The notes beneath the pieces were generated by a model. It ran no database searches, was not told where the DNA came from, and saw only the letters and a program-made list of their open reading frames with translations. Shown here piece by piece: positions 34,884 through 44,045 of a DNA stretch of 64,000 bases. This DNA is from Thalassospira sp. (GTDB lineage Bacteria; Pseudomonadota; Alphaproteobacteria; Rhodospirillales; Thalassospiraceae): the NCBI RefSeq assembly GCF_002709775.1, contig NZ_PAQR01000007.1, positions 1 to 64,000 on the forward strand, written 5' to 3'. The position numbers were made by a program, and so were the translations under genes. Position 1 is the stretch's first letter. Each line of letters begins with the position of its first letter.

Positions 34884-36125
34884 GTGAACAGCAAACTTTC
34901 GTTGGAGAAGGACAAGATCAAGGTTGTCCTGCTCGAAGGTATCCATGAAAACGCTGTAAAGATGTTCAAAGAGGCCGGCTACTCTAATGTCGACCATTAC
35001 CCTGCTGCGCTCGACGCGGACGAACTGAAGTCCGTTGTCTCCGAAGCGCACTTTTTGGGCATTCGTTCCCGTACCAAACTCACCGAAGAAGTCATTGATG
35101 CCGCATCCAAGCTGACCTCGATCGGCTGTTTCTGCATCGGCACCAACCAGGTCGATCTGCAGGCCGCTGCCATGCGCGGCATTCCGGTGTTCAACGCGCC
35201 GTATTCCAACACCCGTTCGGTTGCCGAACTGGTGCTTGGTCAGATCATCATGCTGCTGCGTGGTATCCCGAAGCGCAATGCGGCTGCTCATGAAGGTGGC
35301 TGGCTGAAAAACGCCCATGGTTCCTATGAGGCGCGCGGCAAGACGCTGGGCATCATCGGTTATGGCCATATCGGTTCGCAGCTTTCGGTGCTGGCGGAAT
35401 CGCTTGGCATGAACGTCATTTACTTTGACGTGGTCAACAAGCTTGCCATGGGCAATGCCAATTCCTGCTCGTCGATGGATGAGCTTCTGGAAAAGTCTGA
35501 CGTCGTGTCCCTGCATGTTCCGGCCAACGAGCAGACCAAGAACATGATCACCGCTGCCGAAATCGCCAAGATGAAAAAGGGCGCGCATCTGATCAATGCC
35601 GCACGTGGCAATGTCATCGTCATCGACGATCTGGCCGCCGCCCTTGAAAGCGGTCATCTGGCCGGTGCGGCGCTTGACGTGTTCCCGGTTGAGCCGGCAG
35701 GCAAGGACGAACAGTTCGAAAGCCCGCTGCGTGGCATGGATAACGTTATCCTGACCCCGCATATCGGTGGCTCCACACAGGAAGCACAGGAAAATATCGG
35801 GATTGAGGTCGCAGACAAGTTGATCACTTATTCCGATAACGGTTCGACCCTTGGGGCTGTGAACTTCCCGGAAGTCTCGCTTCCGGTCAAGGACCGCACC
35901 CATACCCGCTTCATGCATATTCACCGCAACGTTCCGGGCGTGCTGCTTAAGATCAACGATGTGTTTGCCCGTCGTGGCATCAACATCAGCGGTCAGTATC
36001 TGCGTTCCGAAGGCGGCGTTGGCTATGTGGTCGTCGAAGTCGACAAGGAAATCAAACCGGGCGAGGGCGTTCGCAAGGAACTGTCTGCCATCGAAGGGAC
36101 CCTTCGCGTCCGCTTCCTGTTCTGA
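34884..36125 (+). CDS. serA: D-3-phosphoglycerate dehydrogenase, E. coli-type
   Basis: A 413-residue enzyme catalysing the first step of serine synthesis (3-phosphoglycerate to 3-phosphohydroxypyruvate, NAD+). The start is GTG 34884, giving MNSKLSLEKDKIKVVLLEG, nearly the same opening as E. coli SerA; AAAAGGA precedes it, whereas the ATG at 34800 has no support. The nucleotide loop is GIIGYGHIGSQL, and the catalytic His lies in LTPHIGGSTQEAQENIG. The C-terminal 80 residues form an ACT domain for serine feedback (MHIHRNVPGVLLKINDVFARRGINI). It lacks the extra intervening domain of the roughly 530-residue form common in alphaproteobacteria. Confidence 0.95.
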   Translation: MNSKLSLEKDKIKVVLLEGIHENAVKMFKEAGYSNVDHYPAALDADELKSVVSEAHFLGIRSRTKLTEEVIDAASKLTSIGCFCIGTNQVDLQAAAMRGIPVFNAPYSNTRSVAELVLGQIIMLLRGIPKRNAAAHEGGWLKNAHGSYEARGKTLGIIGYGHIGSQLSVLAESLGMNVIYFDVVNKLAMGNANSCSSMDELLEKSDVVSLHVPANEQTKNMITAAEIAKMKKGAHLINAARGNVIVIDDLAAALESGHLAGAALDVFPVEPAGKDEQFESPLRGMDNVILTPHIGGSTQEAQENIGIEVADKLITYSDNGSTLGAVNFPEVSLPVKDRTHTRFMHIHRNVPGVLLKINDVFARRGINISGQYLRSEGGVGYVVVEVDKEIKPGEGVRKELSAIEGTLRVRFLF

Positions 36126-36151
36126 TCTGAACAGATCGGTTTAGAAATACA

Positions 36152-36188
36152 AAAGGGCGGGTGCCAGATGGTACCCGCCCTTTTTGTT
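36152..36188. terminator. Terminator between serA and the convergent acetyltransferase gene
   Basis: A 15-bp stem with one G-T pair (36152-36166 with 36171-36185) and a T run on the plus side. Confidence 0.9.
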
Positions 36189-36206
36189 TGTCTTAATTTG
36201 GTTTGC

Positions 36207-36689
36207 TTAAAGCTTGCGATACATCACCAGTGCATCGGTTTCACCCAATGTCGGATGCATGAAGGCGCCGGGCAGGCGGCCGACGATCTCAAAGCCCAGT
36301 GTCGGCCAAAGGTGAACCGCGGCAGCGTTGCTGGCGATCACGAAATTGAACTGCATGGCGCGGTAGCCAAGCGCCTTGGCGCGCACAAGCGAGTCTTCAC
36401 ACATACGTCGCGCAATGCCGCGTCCACTGGCCGCAGGTGACGTCATGTAGCCGCAATTACACACATGTGATCCGCCGCCGCCCTGGTTTTGGCGGATGTA
36501 ATAGGTGCCGACCACCTTGCCATCTTCCTCGGCCACCAGCGTTACCTTGTCCTTTCCCATCCAATAGGCAATGACGTCGTCGTCGGTCATGTCGCTATCA
36601 ATGGCATAGGTATCACCTGCCCGCAGGATCGGGGCGACGATATCAAGAATGGCGGGGATGTCTTGTTCGGTGGCGGGGCGAATATTCAT
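36207..36689 (-). CDS. GNAT-family N-acetyltransferase
   Basis: A 160-residue GNAT protein. Motif A for acetyl-CoA is seen as NCGYMTSPAASGRGIARRMCEDSL (the R/QxxGxG/A loop as SGRGIA), preceded by the strand VTLVAEEDGKVVGTYYIRQN. The last strand has NAAAVHLWPTLGFEIVGRLPGAF, common in GNATs that acetylate small amines or antibiotics. The acceptor cannot be told from sequence. It lies 45 nt after aat on the same strand and may be read through from it. Confidence 0.85.
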   Translation of the reverse strand: MNIRPATEQDIPAILDIVAPILRAGDTYAIDSDMTDDDVIAYWMGKDKVTLVAEEDGKVVGTYYIRQNQGGGGSHVCNCGYMTSPAASGRGIARRMCEDSLVRAKALGYRAMQFNFVIASNAAAVHLWPTLGFEIVGRLPGAFMHPTLGETDALVMYRKL

Positions 36690-36734
36690 GTGGAACTCGT
36701 CGTGGTGTGGAGGTCGTGATGGGCGCTGCAGACT

Positions 36735-37400
36735 TCAGGGCTGCAGATGAGCCTCACTATCGCCGCCCGTCAGCGTTTCTTCAAGGATTTCCGGATCGAC
36801 TTCAAACGGAAGGTTGGCACGCCCGGTCAACGCCTTGGCCAGTTCGTTGCGATATCGCTCGCGCGGGATTTCCTCGACCCCGAACTGTTTGAGGTGATCA
36901 TTGACGAACTGCGTATCAAGCAGGCTGTATCCGCCCTGACGCATCAATGCGACCAGATAGACCAAGGCGACCTTTGATGCGTTGGTGGCACGTGAAAACA
37001 TGCTTTCGCCAAAGAACGCCTTGCCGAGGCTCACGCCATAAAGACCGCCGACCAACTCGCCGTCTTTCCATGCCTCGATCGAATGCGCGCAGCCCATCTT
37101 GTGAAGCGCGCAATAGGCGTCAAGGATGTTGCTGTTAATCCAGGTGTCATCGCGGGTATCGGTCGGTTCTGCACAGGCGCGGATCACGTCGGGAAAGGCA
37201 CGGTCGACATGGATTTTATAGGTGCCCTTGCGCACTTCCTTACGCAGGCTGCGCGGCACGTGGAAGCCATCAAGCGGCAAGACACCACGCCATTCCGGAT
37301 CGATCCAGTAAAGTGTTGGATCATCATGGCTTTCGGCCATCGGAAACAGGCCGACGGAATAGGCTCGGATCAAAAGATCAGGGGTCAGCTGGTTTGACAT
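36735..37400 (-). CDS. aat: Leucyl/phenylalanyl-tRNA-protein transferase
   Basis: A 221-residue N-end-rule enzyme that adds Leu or Phe from tRNA to proteins starting with Lys or Arg, creating a ClpS degron. Typical segments: [50 protein letters not shown] at the N-terminus, [51 protein letters not shown] in the middle, and [24 protein letters not shown]. The genome neighbourhood accC-accB next to aat is common in alphaproteobacteria. ClpS and ClpA, the next steps of the pathway, are encoded at 27236-29884. Confidence 0.96.
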   Translation of the reverse strand: MSNQLTPDLLIRAYSVGLFPMAESHDDPTLYWIDPEWRGVLPLDGFHVPRSLRKEVRKGTYKIHVDRAFPDVIRACAEPTDTRDDTWINSNILDAYCALHKMGCAHSIEAWKDGELVGGLYGVSLGKAFFGESMFSRATNASKVALVYLVALMRQGGYSLLDTQFVNDHLKQFGVEEIPRERYRNELAKALTGRANLPFEVDPEILEETLTGGDSEAHLQP

Positions 37401-37553
37401 GATCGCAGTGATAATTGCTCTGGTCCTGTTTGTCTGGTGTCAGTTTACATATGAGAGACCCGGTCGGTCCCGACAAGGTCATCACACATCCCAGTCTGAA
37501 CCGGACTTTTATAATAGGGAAGCTTGATTAACGTTTTGATGTGGATCGGAAAC

Positions 37554-37583
37554 AAAAAAACGGGAACCCGAAGGTTCCCGTTT
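37554..37583 (-). terminator. Terminator of accB-accC
   Basis: A perfect 11-bp stem (37558-37568 with 37573-37583), loop CGAA; on the minus strand it is followed by seven T. Confidence 0.92.
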
Positions 37584-37603
37584 GAAATCGGATAGAACGC
37601 TGA

Positions 37604-38953
37604 TCACAGCGTTTTTTTCATGCCCATGAACTTTTCCAGCCAGTGGATGTCGTAATCCCCTTTCTGGATGTCCGGGTTGGACAGAAGCGTCTGATGCAGC
37701 GGAATGGTGGTTTTGATACCACCAATCGCATATTCCGCCAGCGCACGGCGCAGGCGCATCATGCATTCTTCACGGTCACGACCATGCACAATCAGCTTTG
37801 CGATCATGCTGTCGTAATAGGGCGGAATCGAATAACCGGTATAGATGCCGCTATCGACACGCACGCCAAGACCGCCCGGTGCATGATATTCCTTGATCTT
37901 GCCCGGTGACGGAACAAAGGTCTGCGGATCTTCGGCATTGATACGGCATTCAATCGCATGACCATGAATTTCAAGGTCTTCCTGCTTGAATGACAGCTCA
38001 AGACCAGCTGCAACGCGGATCTGTTCACGCACAAGGTCAACACCGGAAATCATTTCAGTTACCGGGTGTTCGACCTGCAGGCGGGTGTTCATTTCGATGA
38101 AATAGAACTCGCCGTTTTCATACAGGAACTCGATCGTACCGGCATTGCGATAGCCCATGCCGATCATGGCATTGGCAACAGTGGAGCCGATGCGTTCGCG
38201 TTCTTCCGGTGTCAGGGTCGGAGACGGAGCTTCTTCAAGTACCTTCTGGTGACGACGCTGCAAGGAGCAATCGCGTTCAAACAGGTGAACGGCGTTGCCA
38301 TGCATGTCACCAATGACCTGCAATTCGATGTGGCGCGGCTTGCCAAGGTACTTTTCCATGTAAACGGCGGCATTGCCAAAGTTCTGCAATGCTTCCTTAC
38401 GGGTCATGGAAAAGGCTTCGGCAAGGTCTTCCTCGCGCTCGACCACTTTCATGCCGCGACCGCCGCCGCCGCCCGATGCCTTGATCAGGACCGGATAGCC
38501 GATGTCCTTGGCGCATTTGCGGGCTTCGTCAACGGTGGTGATTTCACCATCAGACCCCGGCACACACGGAATACCAAGCTTCTCGGCGGTCTGTTTTGCC
38601 GTGATCTTGTCACCCATGGTGCGGATATGTTCCGGCGTCGGGCCGATGAAGGTAAAGCCGTGCTCTTCGACCATGGATGCGAAATCGGCACTTTCCGACA
38701 GGAAGCCGTAGCCCGGATGGATGGCTTCGGCACCGGTGATTTCAGCAGCCGAAAGAATGGCCGGAATGTTGAGATAGCTGTCTTTGGATGCTGCCGGACC
38801 GATGCAGACCGATTCGTCGGCCAGACGCACATGCATGGCGTCCGCATCGGCAGTGGAATGCACCGCGACAGTTTTGATGCCCATTTCGCGGCAGGCGCGC
38901 TGAATACGAAGCGCGATTTCACCACGGTTGGCAATCAGGATTTTGTCGAACAT
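37604..38953 (-). CDS. accC: Acetyl-CoA carboxylase, biotin carboxylase subunit
   Basis: A 449-residue biotin carboxylase that carboxylates the biotin on AccB using ATP and bicarbonate, the first step of fatty acid synthesis. It begins [26 protein letters not shown], has the ATP-grasp glycine loop [32 protein letters not shown], and [22 protein letters not shown] with the catalytic Arg. Length equals the standard free AccC (not a fused biotin-carrying chain). It is 17 nt after accB on the same strand. Confidence 0.97.
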   Translation of the reverse strand: MFDKILIANRGEIALRIQRACREMGIKTVAVHSTADADAMHVRLADESVCIGPAASKDSYLNIPAILSAAEITGAEAIHPGYGFLSESADFASMVEEHGFTFIGPTPEHIRTMGDKITAKQTAEKLGIPCVPGSDGEITTVDEARKCAKDIGYPVLIKASGGGGGRGMKVVEREEDLAEAFSMTRKEALQNFGNAAVYMEKYLGKPRHIELQVIGDMHGNAVHLFERDCSLQRRHQKVLEEAPSPTLTPEERERIGSTVANAMIGMGYRNAGTIEFLYENGEFYFIEMNTRLQVEHPVTEMISGVDLVREQIRVAAGLELSFKQEDLEIHGHAIECRINAEDPQTFVPSPGKIKEYHAPGGLGVRVDSGIYTGYSIPPYYDSMIAKLIVHGRDREECMMRLRRALAEYAIGGIKTTIPLHQTLLSNPDIQKGDYDIHWLEKFMGMKKTL

Positions 38954-38970
38954 GCGGTTGATACCCCGGC

Positions 38971-39420
38971 TTATTCAATAATGACTAGCGGCTCGTCATA
39001 TTCGACCGGATGGCCGTCGGTCGCCAGAATCTGGGTGACCTTGCCCGATTTCGGGGCGCGGATCGGGTTGAAGGTCTTCATCGCTTCGATCAGCATCAGG
39101 GTCTGACCTTCGGAAACCGAGGAGCCAACCGAGATAAACGGTGCTGCACCCGGTTCCGGTGCGAAATAGACAACGCCGACCATCGGCGATTTAACCGCAC
39201 CCGGGTGGGATCCGGCATCAGACGGTGCCGCAGCGGCAGGTGCCGCAGCCGGTGCCGGCGCAGCAGCAGGGGCGGCAGCCGGAGCAGCAACCATGGTGCC
39301 CTGACGGGCGACGCGAATGCGGTTGTCACCTGCGGCAACTTCAATTTCGGTCAGATTGGTGTCGTCCAGCAGCTCTGCGAGCTGGCGAATGGCGTCATTG
39401 TCGATGTTGAACTTGCTCAT
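38971..39420 (-). CDS. accB: Acetyl-CoA carboxylase biotin carboxyl carrier protein
   Basis: A 149-residue carrier protein. The N-terminal helical region ([28 protein letters not shown]) is joined by an Ala/Pro linker (about 45-66) to the biotinyl domain. Biotin is attached to Lys115 in [10 protein letters not shown]; the MKT form in place of MKM is usual in alphaproteobacteria. It works with AccC encoded directly downstream. In relatives aroQ lies immediately upstream in the same operon; here only a decayed aroQ is found, ending 10 nt before this gene, so the promoter arrangement has probably changed. Confidence 0.96.
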   Translation of the reverse strand: MSKFNIDNDAIRQLAELLDDTNLTEIEVAAGDNRIRVARQGTMVAAPAAAPAAAPAPAAAPAAAAPSDAGSHPGAVKSPMVGVVYFAPEPGAAPFISVGSSVSEGQTLMLIEAMKTFNPIRAPKSGKVTQILATDGHPVEYDEPLVIIE

Positions 39421-39430
39421 TTCGATATCT

Positions 39431-39815
39431 TTATGATGGTGTGTGGATCAATCCGCGCATGGCATCCAGGGCGTTCTTGGTGCTCCGGGAGCCAAAGCCA
39501 TAGATCATGCCGTTTAAAGCTTTCGAGACGTATAATTCGTGTCTGAATGCATTCCGCTTTTGAATGTTGGACAGATGAAACCCGAATTTCGCCAACGCAG
39601 AAGCGGCGAAAGGATCAAGGTTCGCAACCGATGTGTGCGTATATGCCTTAGCATTGCCAAGAATGCCAGAGTCTTCTTGTCGGTTTTGTCTAAAACCAGT
39701 CAACTCGTTCACTTCCATTCTTGCTTCGGGGCATTCGATGCACTTCTGTCCGCAGGGCATCCAGTCCCTGCATGCCCAACATTTGGTGTTGCGTTTATAA
39801 CACGACTAAAGTCTG
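39431..39815 (-). pseudogene. aroQ: Degenerate type II 3-dehydroquinate dehydratase gene
   Basis: On the minus strand the last 70 codons of an open frame still read AYTHTSVANLDPF, FHLSNIQKRNAFRHELYVSKALNGMIYGFGS and NALDAM, which match the C-terminal half of AroQ (AYTHTSVA, EVHLSNIxxREAFRHHSYVS, GVIxGFG). Upstream, in another frame, QTLVVL-stop-TQHQMLG and RSKNGSERVDWF-stop echo the AroQ N-terminus (VLNGPNLNMLG and FRQSNHEGELVDWI). The gene therefore carries two stop codons, at least one frameshift and a deletion of about 20 codons. By my count 39661-39720 is 43% GC, lower than its surroundings. It sits where intact aroQ lies in relatives, 10 nt before accB. Confidence 0.75.
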
Positions 39816-40004
39816 ACGCAACTTTGCATTGGCCTTTGCAACGCCGCCTTGATGGCGAAGAGGTCTGGCTTATGTCTGGCCAGTGGGATCGGCTATGTGG
39901 ACAAAGCCAAAAAGGTACGCAAGACAGCTTGCTTCGGGCGAATGTGCTGCGCATACTGCGCGGCAATCGTGAAGATTTTGATACCAAAGGGATGAAACGA
40001 AAAG

Positions 40005-41000
40005 ATGCGTCTGACGATCAACGGTGAAGACCGCACCATCGAAAATGCCGGAAACGTTGCCGAACTTCTTGGCGAACTTGGAATCGCCCAGACCAAGGTC
40101 GCGGTTGAGCGCAATCTGGAAATCGTTCCCAAGACGGCCTACAGCGAAACACCGCTTGCCGAGGGCGACAAATTCGAAATCGTCCATTTCATCGGCGGCG
40201 GTTCGCATGAGGCCGGTTTGGCGGCGGCAGACGACGATGGCTTCGTCGTTGCGGGCAAGAAATTCTCATCCCGTCTTCTGGTTGGTACCGGTAAATACAA
40301 GGATTTCGAAGAAACCAAAATCGCGATTGAGGCATCGGGGGCGGAAATCGTCACCGTTGCTGTCCGCCGCGTGAACCTGACTGACCCGAACCAGCCGATG
40401 CTGGTCGATTATGTCGATCCGAAAAAATATACCTATCTGCCGAATACTGCGGGCTGCTTTACCGCCGACGATGCCGTGCGGACCTTGCGTCTTGCGCGCG
40501 AAGCGGGCGGCTGGAACCTGGTGAAGCTTGAAGTGCTGGGCGATCAGGCAACGCTGTATCCCAATATGCCTGAAACGCTGACGGCGGCCGAAGCGCTGAT
40601 CAAGGATGGCTTTGATGTGATGGTCTACTGCAGCGATGACCCCATTCAGGCCAAGATGCTCGAAGACATGGGCTGCTGCGCGATCATGCCGCTGGGATCC
40701 CTGATCGGATCGGGCATGGGGATTTTGAACCCGGTCAATATCGCGCTGATCAAGGAAAACGCCAATGTGCCGGTTCTGGTTGATGCCGGGGTCGGGACCG
40801 CATCGGACGCCGCGGTTGCCATGGAGCTTGGCTGTGACGGTGTTTTGATGAATACCGCAATCGCCGGGGCAAAGGATCCGATCCGCATGGCGCGTGCGAT
40901 GAAACATGCGATCATTGCCGGGCGTGAATCCTTCCTGGCTGGCCGCATGCCGAAAAAGAAATACGCTGATCCGTCTTCGCCATTGGCCGGAATCATCTGA
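40005..41000 (+). CDS. thiSG: ThiS-ThiG fusion: sulfur carrier and thiazole synthase
   Basis: A 331-residue fusion. Residues 1-66 are Thi[23 protein letters not shown] with the beta-grasp fold ending in FIGGG at 62-66, the glycines that carry the thiocarboxylate. After a 12-residue linker ([12 protein letters not shown]) residues 78-331 are ThiG, a TIM barrel making the thiazole phosphate of thiamine: [21 protein letters not shown] with the Schiff-base Lys, and [31 protein letters not shown]. Free ThiS needs an exposed C-terminal Gly, so the fusion must be cleaved, act in another way, or depend on a second ThiS. No thi box or TPP riboswitch was seen upstream. Other thi genes are absent. Confidence 0.92.
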   Translation: MRLTINGEDRTIENAGNVAELLGELGIAQTKVAVERNLEIVPKTAYSETPLAEGDKFEIVHFIGGGSHEAGLAAADDDGFVVAGKKFSSRLLVGTGKYKDFEETKIAIEASGAEIVTVAVRRVNLTDPNQPMLVDYVDPKKYTYLPNTAGCFTADDAVRTLRLAREAGGWNLVKLEVLGDQATLYPNMPETLTAAEALIKDGFDVMVYCSDDPIQAKMLEDMGCCAIMPLGSLIGSGMGILNPVNIALIKENANVPVLVDAGVGTASDAAVAMELGCDGVLMNTAIAGAKDPIRMARAMKHAIIAGRESFLAGRMPKKKYADPSSPLAGII

Positions 41001-41026
41001 TCAGCAAATGTTTGCGAGATACGACA

Positions 41027-41072
41027 AAATCAAAGGGCCGTTTCGAATATGAAACGGGCCTTTGATTTTTTA
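41027..41072. terminator. Terminator between thiSG and the convergent dsbA gene
   Basis: A 19-bp stem with one mismatch (41027-41045 with 41050-41069 approximately) and T-rich flank; works for both genes. Confidence 0.88.
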
Positions 41073-41134
41073 TTACGGCGGCGAGACAACCAAACTGCAC
41101 ATGTTGGCCGTTTCGCGATACCTGTCTGTTTGGA

Positions 41135-41896
41135 TCAGGAAGCGTCTTTCAGGCCGGCATCGACCAGCGCGTTGACGCGATCCATATCCGCACCTGATAC
41201 CATGGTGCCGTTGATCAGGAAGGCCGGGGTGCCGGAAATGCCAACTGCATGGGCCATCGCCGAATATTGCGAAATCATACCGGTGATTTCAGGTGCCTTC
41301 ATGTCTTCAAGCATCTGGTCAACATCAACACCGGCACCGGCTGCCAGTTCATTGATGCGGTCCTGATCAAGAAGGCCACGGTTGGTCATGAAGGCTTCGT
41401 GGGTTTCCATGTATTTTCCCTGCTTGGCTGCGGCCAGAGCCGCGCGCGCGGCAAGGGTGCTTTCTTCGCGCAGGATCGGGAATTCGATAAAGAGGGTGCG
41501 GACCTTGCCGTCACTGTTTTCGACAATTTCCTTCACGCCATCAAATGCGCGTTTGCAGTATCCGCAGTGATAATCAAAGAACTCGATCACGGTGACCGGC
41601 GCATCCACCGGGCCGACGGACGGAACGCTGCTGTCAGCCACAAGCGCATCCCAGACTGGAACAATGGCTTCTGCCTGCTGGCGGGACTGCTCAGCCGCCT
41701 GCCATGACTGAACATTCTGGATGGCGCGCAGCAGGACGTCCGGATTATCAAGCAGATATTGTTCAATAACGCCTTCGATTTCAGCTTTCTGGTCGGTGCT
41801 GAGTGCATCCTGAGCCATGGCAACATTTGCACCAAACAGCATGCTCATGCCAAGAGCCGTACCTGCAACAAAGCGTTTTGCGATCTGGGAAGTCAT
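41135..41896 (-). CDS. Periplasmic DsbA-family thiol:disulfide protein
   Basis: A 253-residue protein with a signal peptide (AGTALGMSMLFGANVAMAQ). An N-terminal helical segment of about 60 residues (DQKAEIEGVIEQYLLDNPDVLLRAIQNVQ) precedes a thioredoxin fold with the active site CGYC at 111-114 in FFDYHCGYCKRAF and the cis-Pro loop GISGTPAFLING. The CGYC motif and the leading helical extension match the DsbA/ScsC-like or DsbG-like group (often paired with ScsB/DsbD). It would form or isomerise disulfides in the periplasm. It follows the lipoprotein/M48 unit on the same strand with an 88-nt gap. Confidence 0.87.
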   Translation of the reverse strand: MTSQIAKRFVAGTALGMSMLFGANVAMAQDALSTDQKAEIEGVIEQYLLDNPDVLLRAIQNVQSWQAAEQSRQQAEAIVPVWDALVADSSVPSVGPVDAPVTVIEFFDYHCGYCKRAFDGVKEIVENSDGKVRTLFIEFPILREESTLAARAALAAAKQGKYMETHEAFMTNRGLLDQDRINELAAGAGVDVDQMLEDMKAPEITGMISQYSAMAHAVGISGTPAFLINGTMVSGADMDRVNALVDAGLKDAS

Positions 41897-41984
41897 AGGG
41901 CGTCCTTTTGTCTCTCTGGTCAGTGGTGACGGGATGTACCTGACCCTGATTGAATGTGATGGTTTTTGATACGTGATCTGGTTG

Positions 41985-42692
41985 CTAACGGGAAAGTAAA
42001 ATATGCGTTAGGTGTGTGACACTGTTCTCTACCGGGGCATGATCCGTGCCCGACACCAGTCCGATCCAGACAAGGCGGACCTCGTCTGCGGGCGCATCTG
42101 GCCAATAACGTCGATAAAGTGTTGCCAGATCAAAATATTCCCTGTGCCATTCCCCATAACGTACCGAATACTGGCCAATCGCAATGCGGACTTCATGATC
42201 TATACCCGGTTTCCCCGATCCAAGATCGTTTTCAGTCCAGCTGCCCTGCGCTTGTCGCCGGAAACCCAGAACCAGTTCAACATCGCCGACCTGTGCGGCA
42301 CTGTTAAATTGCCAGTCAAAGGACAGGAACGGGGATGCCAGAACGATGACGTTGGTTCTTCGTCCAATTTCAAACGATCCCAGTCCCGGTCGGGCGGCAA
42401 GGGCAATGCGCCCGTCCTTGTCTTCCCAACTGAGCGGCCCGGGATCACCATTCTGGCGCACCTGCCAATAGCGCGGCGGGTTGCTAAGCGAAAATGGCGC
42501 ATAAAGCAGTTTTAGATCACCGCCAACATCCACACCCGCACCGGGCAGGGAGCAGCCGGCCAGACTGCTGATCAAGCTCACGGTGCCCAATGTTCCTGCT
42601 GTTTGGATCACAGACGCCAAAAGACCCCTACGTGTGAACGCACGGGTCTTGGGAGACGTGTTGGGTGGGGCAGCGGTGTGGGGCGTGCTCAA
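41985..42692 (-). CDS. Tat/Sec lipoprotein of unknown function
   Basis: A 235-residue protein. The N-terminus shows TRRGLLASVIQTAGTLGTVSLISSLAGC: a twin-arginine pair, a hydrophobic run and a LAGC lipobox with Cys at about 47. The mature region (LKLLYAPFSLSNPPRYWQVRQNG, FLSFDWQFNSAAQVGDVELVLGFRRQ, VRLVWIGLVSGTDHAP) looks like a beta-rich sandwich and resembles DUF3047-type proteins, but the match is weak. Start TTG overlaps the M48 stop codon (TTGA), so the two are coupled. Its association with a periplasmic protease suggests envelope quality control, which is inference. Confidence 0.65.
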   Translation of the reverse strand: MSTPHTAAPPNTSPKTRAFTRRGLLASVIQTAGTLGTVSLISSLAGCSLPGAGVDVGGDLKLLYAPFSLSNPPRYWQVRQNGDPGPLSWEDKDGRIALAARPGLGSFEIGRRTNVIVLASPFLSFDWQFNSAAQVGDVELVLGFRRQAQGSWTENDLGSGKPGIDHEVRIAIGQYSVRYGEWHREYFDLATLYRRYWPDAPADEVRLVWIGLVSGTDHAPVENSVTHLTHILLSR

Positions 42693-44044
42693 TTGGGTTT
42701 GTCCTGACCCGGCACACCATCAGGGTTGGTAGCCTGCAGGATATCCTGCGCGCGCAGCCAGGTTGCCGTTCCCTTTTCAAGTTTCCGGTCGGCCTGCACC
42801 GCGTGATAGCTTGCGGCCTGTCGATCACCGGTCAAAAGGCTGTATTCCGCCTGTGAAAGCGACGCTTCACCCTCGTTACCCAGACGGTTTTCAATAATCG
42901 CGCGGAAACGCCATGCCGATGCATTGCCGCGTTCGCGTGACAAAACCCCGATCAAGTTTTCCTTGGCCGGCGCAAGATAGGCTTCATCACCAGTTTCGAT
43001 CATCGCATGCGCCAGAAGCAACCGGATCAACGGTGCCCCGTTAGACAGGTCGGTTGCCTGCTGCAATGGCGGGATGGCATCGCGCGCACGGCCGAATTCC
43101 AGAAGAATCTGTCCTTTCAGTTCCTCGAAATACGGGTTGGACGGTTCGTCTACGATCAGGCCTTCGATGATCTCAAGCGCTGGTTCAAGCTGTGAGTCGC
43201 GATAATAGGCGATGGAACGCGCATAGCGCGCCGGAATGCTCGTATCGCTTTCCGGATAGGTGCGCATCGTATTCTGGATATGGTTGGTAAAGGCAAACAG
43301 CTTGGCGCGCATGCGGGCATGGCGTTCGTAAAGTTCCGGGCTGACCTTGGCATCCTTGAGCGGCGAGTTGGCCACATAGTTCTCAAGAAAATCGACACGC
43401 TCAACCGTCAGCGGGTGGCTTCGCAGATACGGGTCCTGGCTTGCCGTACTCAGCAATTCCTGACCTTCAAGCGTTTCCATGAATTCCATCATCCCGCGCG
43501 ATGAAATGCCGGCCTCTGTTAAATACTTCACACCAGCCTGATCAGCACTGCTTTCCTGGGTTCGGGAATAGGCAAGGAAGTTACGGGTTGCCACGTTCTG
43601 ACCACCCAGAATGGCGGCCGTGCCAACGTCAGAACGGCCCGCAGCAACACCTGCGGCAACACCGGCAATGGTTGAAAGAATGGAGATCGCAGACGCATTG
43701 CGCAGCTGGTCATGAACGCGCGAAAGATGGCCGCCCGATATGTGGCCGGTCTCGTGGGCAACAACGCCGATAACCTGTTCGGGAGTCTCTGCTTTTAACA
43801 ACAGCCCAGTATTGATAAAAAGCTTTTGGCCCCCGGCAACAAATGCGTTCAAGCTGTTGTCGGAAACGATATAAATGGACACGCCATTCGGATCGAGGCC
43901 AGCTGCCCTGAAAATGGGCGTGGCATACATCCGGAGGGTTTCCTCGATCTCTGTATCGCGGATAAAAGAGCGACCCTGCGCGAAAACCGTGCTAGGCAGG
44001 GCAACAAGGAAAATGGCAGTGAGAGTAATAATGCGTCTGAGCAA
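42689..44044 (-). CDS. bepA: M48-family periplasmic metalloprotease with TPR region (BepA-like)
   Basis: About 451 residues. A signal peptide LLRRIITLTAIFLVALPSTVFAQ is followed by the M48 catalytic domain with HETGH (His, Glu, His at about 97, 98 and 101) in VVAHETGHISGGHLSRVHDQL, and by SADQAGVKYLTEAGIS with the third zinc ligand. The C-terminal 200 residues are TPR-like (ARSIAYYRDSQLEPALEIIEGLIVDEPSNPYFEELKGQILLEFGRARDAI). This is the architecture of BepA/YfgC, which assists and degrades outer-membrane proteins. Start: TTG 44044 gives a standard leader; the frame also opens at TTG 44098. The gene diverges from the next one with almost no spacer. Confidence 0.87.
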   Translation of the reverse strand: MLRRIITLTAIFLVALPSTVFAQGRSFIRDTEIEETLRMYATPIFRAAGLDPNGVSIYIVSDNSLNAFVAGGQKLFINTGLLLKAETPEQVIGVVAHETGHISGGHLSRVHDQLRNASAISILSTIAGVAAGVAAGRSDVGTAAILGGQNVATRNFLAYSRTQESSADQAGVKYLTEAGISSRGMMEFMETLEGQELLSTASQDPYLRSHPLTVERVDFLENYVANSPLKDAKVSPELYERHARMRAKLFAFTNHIQNTMRTYPESDTSIPARYARSIAYYRDSQLEPALEIIEGLIVDEPSNPYFEELKGQILLEFGRARDAIPPLQQATDLSNGAPLIRLLLAHAMIETGDEAYLAPAKENLIGVLSRERGNASAWRFRAIIENRLGNEGEASLSQAEYSLLTGDRQAASYHAVQADRKLEKGTATWLRAQDILQATNPDGVPGQDKPN

Positions 44045-44045
44045 A

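Noticed and set aside
39830-40004. TPP riboswitch upstream of thiSG
   Set aside because: No CTGAGA thi-box element or matching stems were found in the upstream 170 nt.
39539-40027. A 162-codon plus-strand frame opposite the aroQ remnant
   Set aside because: Its first half is the antisense of recognisable AroQ sequence, and it overlaps the start of thiSG in another frame with no motif.
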